Numbered from the stretch's first letter, positions 56,285-64,000 are shown. The stretch: 64,000 nt of DNA from Caldithrix abyssi DSM 13497 (GCF_001886815.1 NZ_CP018099.1:4090501-4154500), one strand, 5' to 3'. Notes: a model not told the origin generated them from the letters alone. Made by a program: numbers and translations.

Positions 56285-59200
56285 TTAACGTATCAAAATC
56301 ATTTTTTTAACGAGCTTTTTATTTTCAAATATTAACTGGTAAAAATAAATGCCGCTTGCTACACTTTCATTTAATTCATTTCGGCCATCCCAGATTACCT
56401 GGTATTCGCCAGGCGTTTTTACCTCATCCACAAGAGTTTTTACCTTTTCTCCAAAAATATTGTAAACGTTTAGAACAACACGACCAACCTGCGGAAGCGC
56501 AAAACGAATATGAGTCACCGGATTGAAAGGATTCGGATAGTTTTGACTAAGCGCAAAATCTTGCGGTATCGAAACATTCGCTTCAATATTAACAGGGGTC
56601 GCGCTTATGGTTACAACGGTCGGGGCGCTCCATTCGCTCTCGTTTAAGCTGGTATTGCGTGTTTTAAAGCGTACTGAAAAGCGGCCTGTATCGGCCCAGG
56701 CATGCGTTTGGGTAAAAAGATATCCCGATGCTTGAAAGTCCGACCATTTCGAAGAATCGCCGTCTCCCCAGTCAAATCGAACAGAAACGCTGTCACTATC
56801 AATCGAAAAGGCCCTAACGCTAAACGATAAGGTATCTCCGACAAATCCCTGAGTCGGTCCCTCAATATGCTCCCTCTCTTTTTGGCGTAAAATTATGACT
56901 TCATCAATCCATAAATCTTCGGCGCCGGTAGTAAAAACACGGGTTTCGATGGTGCCCTTACCATCGTGTTTAAATGGCAAGTAGAAGAATTGATATCTAT
57001 CTTTAGCGTTAAAATCTGTACCCTGAATATATTTTTGGCAAAGCGTGGTTTTATCGGCGTTTAAATTGAACACATCTAAAAGAGCCACCTCACTACTTGT
57101 TAACTCCCCTACTTTAAGACGGAAACAGGCTACATATTCGCCGGCGGCCATGGATTCGTAAGGCCCAAATACGCTATGGGCGGGAGCTTCCGGCGCATTT
57201 TTTTGCGTGAACCAGGCCGTTCCGTGGACGGCTGAACCATCTTCTACTTGCTGGCCATAACGATGATTTAGCTCAATGGCGTCCCAATTACCGGTATATT
57301 CACAATACCAATTATCAGGCGCCTGATAATCCAACACCACCATCGGTATGCTCAAACTATCTTGCACTAAGGCAGAAGACAAAGTTAACCGGGCGTCTTT
57401 TAGAATTTCAGATGACAATACAGGTTCATTTAGAGTAATTCTGAATTCACCATGAGTCATCTTTTCTTGATAAGCCTGAGCTTGCTGCTGATAATTGGTG
57501 ACTTTAACGCCGACGGGCGCCGTTAGATTAATTTTTACAGAAATAGGCGTTTCAACAATTGCTCTAAATTTGAATGGCAAAAACAAAGCGCCATTTACCA
57601 GAACCGGTATAAGTCTTTTAGGAGCGTCAATTAGCAGTTTACCCTGATAATAGCGGGAAACCATGGTCATCAATTGACTGGGTTTAACAACCTGGAAAAC
57701 CTCAGGATCCAGATGATCGGTAATCCATTTTACCCCTTCAAATCCGGTATAATAACAGGTCGGATGCACCGGCACAAAAAGCGGACGTTGGGTCGTGGAT
57801 TGTGCAAGCGCATTTAACTCCTGCAGAATCATCTCCGGATCGGATTCGCCAATCATGGGCACGCGCGTTCGAATGATCGAAAAGTCGGTAAAGGGAAAAA
57901 CGCCAGGCGTGCGTCCGCCGTAGCCTTCTTCACAGCCAACCGTAAGGTCCTTAAAATACTTTCTATATTTTAAGACCACGTCAAATGGAATATTGTTGGC
58001 AGAAAGAATGCTTATTGATTTTAAACCTGTAAGCTCAAGATACCGTCTTGTTTCCTGAAGATATTCATCCAGACGATCTGCAGGAAATTTTTCCGGATGG
58101 CAATAACCGATACCGGAAGCAGAAGCTACTAAATCATCATTATCAGTAGCCGTTTCGTAATAATATTGAAGAACGGCTGGCGCCATATCGTAAAGCAACG
58201 GTTGCAGTTCCCATCCGAAGGGGATGCTTCCGCGATCGGGACTTAAATATTGACGTCCCTGAAAACCGTTCGTCCAATGGAAGGCATCACCGTCGGAAAT
58301 AAGGAACGAAACATAGATTTTGTTTTCATCGATTGCCGGGGTTTCGGATAATGACGGTGGGGTAAAGCGCTCGGGTTTTACCCAATGGTGAAATGAAAAA
58401 TTAGGCGCCCCACAACAAATCACCGCATTGCCGTGAAGAGAGGCCTGCGCCACATAAGACCCTTCGTCATCTCGTCCCGTCTGGAACGAAACCCATCCGA
58501 GCACAAAGCCCGGATGCTCCATCGCTTCCATTATTTTATCTTTAATCGCATATTCTTCCGGATAATCGTATTTTCTGCTACTCAAATCAAAACAAAACGT
58601 GCGGTAAAAAATGGCCATATCCAGTTCGCGGGAACCGCCAATGGTGCTACCGGTAACTTTGGAGCTAAACGATACGGTGGTAAACGGACCGTTGGGCGTA
58701 TTCCCTACCTTGACCATGTATTGATTAAAGGCTAAAAACTTCAAAATGATCTGGCCAGAGTCGCTTAACTGAAAACGATAGGTAAAATACTGAGTTAAAT
58801 CGGCAATACGATCCCCATCGGGATCAAACCAGGAGTGATCAGGATCGTAAAGATAAGTTTTTTCCTCTTCCGTTCCTGTTCTCAAATTAACGACTTCTTT
58901 TCCTCCCTGGATGATTTTAAGGCTTCGAAGTTTTGTTCCGTTTCCATTGGTTTTAATTGCGTCTTCAAACCGAACATAAAAATCGGTGCCATTAACGTAT
59001 GGAGTAATATCCACACTTATCCATTTGATATCGCCTAAGGCTAAACTGGTAACAAACTTTTTATTGCATTGATCCCAATAATTTTCAAAAGCCCAGTCAT
59101 AAACCTGATCTTTAGACATCCCAATAAATTTTTGACTGACATCTTCTTTTAAAGGAATACCCAGTGTTTTAATCTTTTTTTCAAAGTATTTACTGACTAC

Positions 59201-59611
59201 AATCCAATCATGTATTCCGGATAAGGTAGCGGCTATATTATAGCTTTCGAGATTGCCGTAATCCCAGAGAACGTATCCTTTAATTTTATCTCTGAAAATG
59301 GTAAGTACTTGGTAAGGATCTGATAAACTGATAAATTGAAACCCGTAACGGGAACTATAATATTGTTGCCATTTGTCATCGATATCATCAAATCGTAAAA
59401 AAATAAACGGCCCATTTTTGTTAACAATACCCTGCACCGAAGAAAAAAGCGATTTTTCCTCCCAGCCCATGCCCGACACATCAATTTTATACGCGGTATT
59501 CTGCGCAGGGCAGCCTACCCCATAAAAAAAAGAAAAAAGAAAGAATATAAAAAATATCCAGCCTTTTTTTATCATCAAACTCTTTTTTTTAAAATCTTTG
59601 CAAAACAACAT
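56285..59611 (-). CDS. Multidomain GxGYxYP family protein with T9SS tail (paralog 4)
   Basis: 1108 residues from the ATG at 59611; the Met at 59575 (MIKKGWIFFIF) is an equally good start. After the signal peptide comes the GxGYxYP N-domain (MGWEEKSLFSSVQGIVNKN). It is split by an inserted beta-rich module (about 194-330). The catalytic-like part has FLISDGDAFHWTNG (D440-G-D442-A443, Ala where the others have Asn), FGWELQPLLYDMAP, and SASGIGYCHP (500-506). A jelly-roll-like domain (about 775-920), a PKD-type domain (FDWGDGDSSKW, about 925-1010) and the T9SS domain (about 1020-1108) follow. This is the first gene of the long mannose-locus run, preceded by a terminator. Confidence 0.83.
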   Translation of the reverse strand: MLFCKDFKKKSLMIKKGWIFFIFFLFSFFYGVGCPAQNTAYKIDVSGMGWEEKSLFSSVQGIVNKNGPFIFLRFDDIDDKWQQYYSSRYGFQFISLSDPYQVLTIFRDKIKGYVLWDYGNLESYNIAATLSGIHDWIVVSKYFEKKIKTLGIPLKEDVSQKFIGMSKDQVYDWAFENYWDQCNKKFVTSLALGDIKWISVDITPYVNGTDFYVRFEDAIKTNGNGTKLRSLKIIQGGKEVVNLRTGTEEEKTYLYDPDHSWFDPDGDRIADLTQYFTYRFQLSDSGQIILKFLAFNQYMVKVGNTPNGPFTTVSFSSKVTGSTIGGSRELDMAIFYRTFCFDLSSRKYDYPEEYAIKDKIMEAMEHPGFVLGWVSFQTGRDDEGSYVAQASLHGNAVICCGAPNFSFHHWVKPERFTPPSLSETPAIDENKIYVSFLISDGDAFHWTNGFQGRQYLSPDRGSIPFGWELQPLLYDMAPAVLQYYYETATDNDDLVASASGIGYCHPEKFPADRLDEYLQETRRYLELTGLKSISILSANNIPFDVVLKYRKYFKDLTVGCEEGYGGRTPGVFPFTDFSIIRTRVPMIGESDPEMILQELNALAQSTTQRPLFVPVHPTCYYTGFEGVKWITDHLDPEVFQVVKPSQLMTMVSRYYQGKLLIDAPKRLIPVLVNGALFLPFKFRAIVETPISVKINLTAPVGVKVTNYQQQAQAYQEKMTHGEFRITLNEPVLSSEILKDARLTLSSALVQDSLSIPMVVLDYQAPDNWYCEYTGNWDAIELNHRYGQQVEDGSAVHGTAWFTQKNAPEAPAHSVFGPYESMAAGEYVACFRLKVGELTSSEVALLDVFNLNADKTTLCQKYIQGTDFNAKDRYQFFYLPFKHDGKGTIETRVFTTGAEDLWIDEVIILRQKEREHIEGPTQGFVGDTLSFSVRAFSIDSDSVSVRFDWGDGDSSKWSDFQASGYLFTQTHAWADTGRFSVRFKTRNTSLNESEWSAPTVVTISATPVNIEANVSIPQDFALSQNYPNPFNPVTHIRFALPQVGRVVLNVYNIFGEKVKTLVDEVKTPGEYQVIWDGRNELNESVASGIYFYQLIFENKKLVKKMILIR

Positions 59612-59690
59612 TTCACACTCACAGTTATTAGCCTTGGGCGTCTTTTAATTTTAAAGTAAGAGCTCCGCGCTTCAAATTTCAATTCAGATA

Positions 59691-59730
59691 AAAAGACCAG
59701 ATGCTTAAAATAAGCATCTGGTCTTTTTTT
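59691..59730. terminator. Bidirectional Rho-independent terminator
   Basis: A perfect 17-bp stem (AAAAGACCAGATGCTTA at 59691-59707 with its complement at 59711-59727) and 3-base loop, with T tracts in both directions. It separates the 1260-residue repeat-protein gene (stop at 59740) from the GxGYxYP gene at 59611, so the mannose locus needs its own promoter in about 80 bp. Confidence 0.9.
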
Positions 59731-59739
59731 TAATCCCTT

Positions 59740-62700
59740 TTAGCGAAGCAGAATCATCTTCTTCAGTAGTTTTTTATCTTTGAATTTAATCTCATAGAAG
59801 TAGATTCCGCTGGCCACTTTAAGATTAGAATCATTCATGCCGTTCCATTTAATCTTGTACACTCCCGGTGTCTGTACCTGGTTTACAAGCGTTCTTACTT
59901 TTTGTCCTAATACGTTGTAAATGGTCAACGTTACGTGCCCCGCAGCCGGCAACGAATAACGAATATTCGTTTCCGGGTTGAAGGGGTTAGGATAGTTTTG
60001 ACCGAGTTCGAACGTAGTTGGCAAATTAGTCAATTCGTCTTGCATACCGGTTTCCAGTTTGCCCAACGAGTTAACGCTAATCCAGAATAAGGATGGGCCC
60101 CAGCCGGTATCTTTAATTCCGTCCTCAAAAATCAGGTAAACATCTTCCCACCCCATGTCAAAGTAGGGTTTAATGTTTAAGGCTAAAACGGTTTGATTTA
60201 GCCCGTCGTGTACCGGGATATTGTCTTCGCTCCAGCGGAATACTTCAATTCTTTCGCCGTTGACATCCGAAGCCACCGAAACGACATATTCGTTCCTTAA
60301 CTCAAAGCGAATTACGATATTATCATTACCGCCGCTCATTTCGAGGATCTGGGCTTTATTGAACTTGTAGGCCATTATCATATTACCATCGGCAAAGCGA
60401 TGATCAAAATCGATACCCGAACCTTCATATCCCGGGACTAAATAATTTAATTCATCCGTATTTCCATCACATTGAAAGCGTACCAGCTCGTTATAAACAT
60501 AAATTTCTCGATAGGAAATATATACGCTATCTACAGATGCCCCCCAGCCGTCGGTTGGTATCCCATCGGTAAAGAAGACATAAATACTGTCGTATTCCTG
60601 ATCGATAAAGGGTTGCAACGAAAAGCTTTGCCAGCCGATATTGGATGCGTCGTGTACCGGAATATTATCGTCGCTCCAGCGCAGCACTTCTGTTCTTTCA
60701 CCCTCAAGCGTGCCGGCGACACTCACGACATATTCATTGGCGATGTGAACATTAAAGAAAGGCTCGGATCCTTCTTCAATATTTTGTAGCAGTTCGTCTT
60801 TGCCGAATTTATAAGCAATCACTGACTCACCATCCGCCCAACGATGCCAATTATCCACGCCCGAACCTTCGTAACCGGGCACCAGATAATCGGTTTCTGG
60901 AGGCGTGTTATTAGCTCTGAAGGCAATTGGAGTGGGCGTATAATTATAAATACCGGTATAATAAAAACGTACGGCATAAATCGAAGGTCCCCAACCATCG
61001 GTCGGTATTCCGTCGGTAAAAAATACATACAGATCCAAAAATCCTAAATCGCGAATTTCACGCAATGAAATAGCCACGTTTTGTCTGTTGGATCCGTCAT
61101 GAACCGGAACACCTTTCTCAGACCACCGAATATACTCGATTTTATCGCCGTCAACCGCATCGCTAATGGAGATCACATATTCGTTGCACACATCAAATTC
61201 GATAAAAATTTCCTGTCCGGGCGCCATGGCTTCAATTTCATCGAGATTAAATTTGTAAGCAATGGTGTCGGTGCCATCAGCCCAACGATGGTTATCATCA
61301 ACGCCGGAGCCCGTATATCCAGGAACCAGATAGTCGGTTTCGGGCGCCTGGTTGTTTGGAATAAATTCGAAAAGAATACCTTTAGCTATTTCTTCATTGG
61401 TTTCTTTGGTACGTTTATCGATGCAATCGGTTTTCAGGCCCCACGAAGCCGGGCTTACATCCACATCCAGATCTCGCGCCGTTATCAGCGCTCCATCGGC
61501 CGCAACAGTTGATTCAATGGCTTCAATATTCACATTCGATATAGAAGCGCCCCAGCCATCGGTTGGGATTCCATCTGTGAAAAATACGTAGATTTCCTGC
61601 CATCCCTGAGCAATGAAAGGATCAAGCGAGAAACTTTGCCAGGCCATATTCGACAAATCATGAACGGGTATTCCTGGTTTACGACCAATAATCTTAACGT
61701 TGCTTATGGAAGCGCCCCAGCCGTCCGTTGGAATACCATCACTATAAAGTACCGTTATACTATCCCAACCAGCGTCAACATAGGGTTGTAAGGAAAATTC
61801 AATCCAGGCTTTGTTGGACATGTCATGAACCGGAGTACCTTCTTCGCTCCAGCGAGCAACTTCGATGGTATCCGTGCTATTAGCGACTCTTACTACATAT
61901 TCGTTTGATATCTCTGTTTGGTAAATCAGCTCCGAATTTTCTTCAGCCATGGCCTGTAAATCGGCAACACTAAAGCGATACGCAACCACCGTTTGTGCGT
62001 CGGCCCAGCGATGCCAATTATCTACACCGGCGCCCTCATAACCTGGAACAAGATAGTCGGTTTCCGGAGCCTGGTTATTGGGTATAAAGCTGATTAATAC
62101 GCTATCAATCGGTTCGCTCCAACGTAAAACTTCGGTTCTCTCGCCATCCAGCGTGGGCGCCACCTCAACAATATACTCATTTCCCACACGGACATTGAAT
62201 TTATATTCCGTATTTTCAGAAAAGCCCGATGTCAGGTTGGCTACATTAAAATTGTAAGCAATTGTACTGGTACCGTCGGCCCAACGGTGCCAATTATCCA
62301 CTCCTGAACCTTCGTAACCCGCTACCAGATAATCCGTTTCCGGTGCGGCATTGTTAGGCACAAAATCAACGACTTTAGTGGTATCAACCCCACCCATATC
62401 AGCATCGGTAATCTTAAATGCAAAAGGCGAAAAGGTAGTTTCTAACGGAGTGAAAGGCTGCACAATATCGCCAGGGACGAATAAATCCAGGAAAGGAATA
62501 CGCGCTTCAATTTTGTAACCGTTTTCCGTTTTAACGCAAACGGCTTCGGCTTCAGGCAAAATTCCTTTAACGATCTTCGATTCATAAAGATCAACAGCGC
62601 CGTTTGCAACAATTAAAGAAATCTTATAATCCGGTTCGGTTTTATTACGATAACCGCTAAGACCAAGATCTGGCATGTTAGTGTGTGAAGAATAAGCGTT

Positions 62701-63522
62701 TAATGTATCAAGATTGTATGCGCCAAAATAGAAGGTCAGGCTATCGCCGGCTACCACCACGCTATCATCCGTTACTTCTGCGGCAATATAAAGGTTGTCG
62801 TTATCCATGCAGATTGAAACGTGAGCTTCCAGATCAGTAGCATCTCCAACCGTACCATCGGCAATAACGCCTTCTGCTCCTGTTTTCAAATTAACCCATC
62901 CCGCTTGAGTATCCCAATCAGCGAAATCACCGTCAACCATTATTAAATCATTGTCCTGAATAATTACATTTACACCATTGTCAGGTATGTTAGCAGGGTC
63001 TTCCTGGTAATAAAAACCGATATATCGGACGCTTGGCCCCCATCCATCCTGCGGTCTTCCATCAAAAAAGGCTAAATACAGATCGGTCCAACCAAGATCA
63101 TAATAGTCTTGTAAAGGAACATCAATCCAGGTTACGTTACTTCCGTCATGCACCGGATTATTTTCAGGATCGTCGCTATAAATGGCTACTAATTCTCCTT
63201 CATCAACATTGGTTATTTCTACGTCTGATATTTTTACGATGTATTCATTCCACAAAAAAATTCTCAAAAACAGCGGATGTTGGTTATTTTCCTGTTCAAA
63301 GCGTGACAAGTCAAAATGATATTCCAACATCGAAGAGGCATCTGCATAACGATGATCGGCATCAATGCCATTACCCTGCGCATGCTCCAACACAAAATAT
63401 TCATCAACAGGGTTGCCATCCAGCGCAAATTTGAACACCGGCACCCAAACTTTATCCTGAGCCACGAGTGCGAAACTCATGGATAATATCAGGATAGTAA
63501 CAATTAAAAAAAACTTCTTCAT
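59740..63522 (-). CDS. Giant repeat T9SS cargo protein with CBM9-like region
   Basis: 1260 residues, RBS GAGGAGATGTGTT, signal peptide ending VAQ (residue 21). Six copies of a ~140-residue module occur: 28-172, 385-476 + 617-668 (split), 477-613, 717-857, 866-1005 and 1012-1152. Each has ETDYLVPGYEGSGVDNWHRWADG, then a KF strand, NEYVVSVA, RWSE, VHDxSN and FFTDGIPTDGWGASI. Between the first two is a CBM9/DOMON-like region (about 190-385, VDGDFADWDTQAGWVNLKTG). Residues 1168-1260 are the T9SS domain (NYPNPFNPETNIRYSLP to KKMILLR). The modules look like non-catalytic beta-sandwich carbohydrate-binding domains; function is inferred. It is probably a surface adhesin or glycan-capturing protein. 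Confidence 0.85.
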   Translation of the reverse strand: MKKFFLIVTILILSMSFALVAQDKVWVPVFKFALDGNPVDEYFVLEHAQGNGIDADHRYADASSMLEYHFDLSRFEQENNQHPLFLRIFLWNEYIVKISDVEITNVDEGELVAIYSDDPENNPVHDGSNVTWIDVPLQDYYDLGWTDLYLAFFDGRPQDGWGPSVRYIGFYYQEDPANIPDNGVNVIIQDNDLIMVDGDFADWDTQAGWVNLKTGAEGVIADGTVGDATDLEAHVSICMDNDNLYIAAEVTDDSVVVAGDSLTFYFGAYNLDTLNAYSSHTNMPDLGLSGYRNKTEPDYKISLIVANGAVDLYESKIVKGILPEAEAVCVKTENGYKIEARIPFLDLFVPGDIVQPFTPLETTFSPFAFKITDADMGGVDTTKVVDFVPNNAAPETDYLVAGYEGSGVDNWHRWADGTSTIAYNFNVANLTSGFSENTEYKFNVRVGNEYIVEVAPTLDGERTEVLRWSEPIDSVLISFIPNNQAPETDYLVPGYEGAGVDNWHRWADAQTVVAYRFSVADLQAMAEENSELIYQTEISNEYVVRVANSTDTIEVARWSEEGTPVHDMSNKAWIEFSLQPYVDAGWDSITVLYSDGIPTDGWGASISNVKIIGRKPGIPVHDLSNMAWQSFSLDPFIAQGWQEIYVFFTDGIPTDGWGASISNVNIEAIESTVAADGALITARDLDVDVSPASWGLKTDCIDKRTKETNEEIAKGILFEFIPNNQAPETDYLVPGYTGSGVDDNHRWADGTDTIAYKFNLDEIEAMAPGQEIFIEFDVCNEYVISISDAVDGDKIEYIRWSEKGVPVHDGSNRQNVAISLREIRDLGFLDLYVFFTDGIPTDGWGPSIYAVRFYYTGIYNYTPTPIAFRANNTPPETDYLVPGYEGSGVDNWHRWADGESVIAYKFGKDELLQNIEEGSEPFFNVHIANEYVVSVAGTLEGERTEVLRWSDDNIPVHDASNIGWQSFSLQPFIDQEYDSIYVFFTDGIPTDGWGASVDSVYISYREIYVYNELVRFQCDGNTDELNYLVPGYEGSGIDFDHRFADGNMIMAYKFNKAQILEMSGGNDNIVIRFELRNEYVVSVASDVNGERIEVFRWSEDNIPVHDGLNQTVLALNIKPYFDMGWEDVYLIFEDGIKDTGWGPSLFWISVNSLGKLETGMQDELTNLPTTFELGQNYPNPFNPETNIRYSLPAAGHVTLTIYNVLGQKVRTLVNQVQTPGVYKIKWNGMNDSNLKVASGIYFYEIKFKDKKLLKKMILLR

Positions 63523-63580
63523 AACACATCTCCTCTCTTGTTAATTTAAGAAAGTTAATTCAAATGTTATTTAAAGGAAG

Positions 63581-63646
63581 CTAACCATCATGAGCCCAAC
63601 GGCTCCATTTCCCTCCTTCCGTTATTGCGATTACATCATTTTTCAT
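63581..63646 (-). CDS. Possible 21-residue ORF with perfect Shine-Dalgarno
   Basis: The sequence TAGGAGGTGATCTG precedes an ATG, and the frame reads MKNDVIAITEGGKWSRWAHDG then TAG. The ribosome site is a near-complete complement of the 16S 3' end and overlaps the stop codon of the PorV-like gene. No homology recognised. It could be a real small peptide, a leader peptide (it holds two Trp codons but no attenuator hairpin follows), or a fortuitous frame. Confidence 0.35.
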   Translation of the reverse strand: MKNDVIAITEGGKWSRWAHDG

Positions 63647-63657
63647 CAGATCACCTC

Positions 63658-64000
63658 CTAAAATTTTATTATAACAGAGAATTGTTGAATATCCTGCAAA
63701 TGCTCCATATTCATAAAAGAGTAATCAAATCTGAAGTTCATGTAATTAATGCCGAGCCCCATGGTTAAACCTACTTCACTATTCTTTAAGAATAAAGACT
63801 TATATCCGGCCCTTAACACAAATACATTCATAAAACAATATTCAGCGCCTAAGTTTAGGCTTTCGAAATTATTGTTGGGATGAATAAAATCTCCGGCAAT
63901 GATAATGCGGTTATTTTTAGTATTAACCAGAAGATAAGATAATCCGAATCTAAAAACGATTGGGAGCGACCATTTTTTGGTTCTTAGATGCGACAATACC
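63658..64000 (-). CDS. PorV/PorQ-like outer-membrane protein, partial (C-terminal part)
   Basis: The frame is open at the right edge, so only the last ~113 residues are seen. They form alternating beta-strands (LPIVFRFGLSYLLV, NRIIIAGDFIHP, LNLGAEYCF, VFVLRAGYKSLF, VGLTMGLGINYMNFRFDYSFMN) and end FSVIIKF, the barrel end and terminal Phe of PorV/PorQ-type proteins. PorV is the outer-membrane component of T9SS that passes cargo to the C-terminal-domain sortase. That fits the adjacent T9SS-tailed genes, although the N-terminus is needed for confirmation. Confidence 0.65.
   Translation of the reverse strand, partial: VLSHLRTKKWSLPIVFRFGLSYLLVNTKNNRIIIAGDFIHPNNNFESLNLGAEYCFMNVFVLRAGYKSLFLKNSEVGLTMGLGINYMNFRFDYSFMNMEHLQDIQQFSVIIKF

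Noticed and set aside
40049-59611. A classical SusC/SusD polysaccharide utilisation locus
   Set aside because: No TonB-dependent receptor or SusD-like lipoprotein exists in the run; uptake genes are MFS and SSS carriers.
63581-63646. A tryptophan attenuation leader
   Set aside because: Two Trp codons are present but no terminator/antiterminator pair follows and the next gene is not a biosynthetic gene.

Overview
The window looks like chromosomal DNA from a Calditrichota-type bacterium close to Caldithrix. This is an inference from gene content and protein style. Five predicted secreted proteins end in the same ~90-residue C-terminal domain, which opens with NYPNPFNP or NFPNPFNP and closes with a short basic tail (KKMILLK-like). 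That is the type IX secretion (T9SS) sorting domain as it appears in Calditrichota, Ignavibacteria and relatives. A PorV/PorQ-like outer-membrane protein lies at the right edge. There is no rRNA. One tRNA-Ser(GCT) is present. I see no CRISPR array and no intact IS element or prophage. Nearly all genes are on the minus strand.

Layout. (1) 1-9570: end of an exopolysaccharide/O-antigen locus, with a sugar-modifying bi-domain dehydrogenase (cut by the window edge), a Gfo/Idh/MocA oxidoreductase, a GT4 glycosyltransferase, a MurJ/Wzx-like flippase, a Wzy-like polymerase/ligase, a Wzz-like chain-length protein, a Wza-like exporter and the UDP-GlcNAc 2-epimerase WecB. Most of these genes overlap by a few bases. 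(2) 9567-16604: a housekeeping run rnc-fabF-acpP-fabG-fabD-fabH-plsX-rpmF-yceD for fatty-acid and phospholipid synthesis, interrupted between acpP and fabF by a terminator and a MITE-like repeat. (3) 16977-23458: acetate kinase, an orphan intein-like protein with a nested DUF559 nuclease and an internal 33-bp minisatellite, 3-hydroxyacyl-CoA dehydrogenase, nucleoside diphosphate kinase and succinyl-CoA synthetase. (4) 23627-33180: an ATPase gene fragment, a secreted beta-propeller protein, carbamate kinase paired with a cyclic-2,3-diphosphoglycerate-synthase-like GTPase, an M1 metallopeptidase and an N-acetylhexosamine-kinase-like protein. (5) 33411-34037: tRNA-Ser inside a tandem array of degenerate tRNA-derived modules. 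(6) 34327-40016: a secreted fungalysin-like protease and a parvulin-type prolyl isomerase lipoprotein.

(7) 40049-59611 is the most interesting part: an uninterrupted same-strand run that reads as a mannose-rich glycan utilisation locus. It has a GH38 alpha-mannosidase (cytoplasmic), a GH92 alpha-mannosidase (lipoprotein), four diverged members of the poorly characterised GxGYxYP putative glycosidase family (two probable lipoproteins, two with T9SS tails), a ROK sugar kinase, an FucP-like MFS transporter, an SSS-family symporter and a GntR/LacI chimeric regulator. No SusC/SusD pair is present. Immediately upstream (59740-64000) are a 1260-residue T9SS cargo protein built from six copies of a ~140-residue beta-sandwich-like module, a possible 21-residue ORF with a perfect Shine-Dalgarno, and the PorV-like gene. 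A working model (inference): T9SS places the repeat protein and two GxGYxYP enzymes on the surface, lipoproteins trim the glycan, mannose or manno-oligosaccharides enter through the MFS/SSS carriers, GH38 finishes the trimming, and the ROK kinase phosphorylates the monosaccharide under control of the GntR/LacI regulator.
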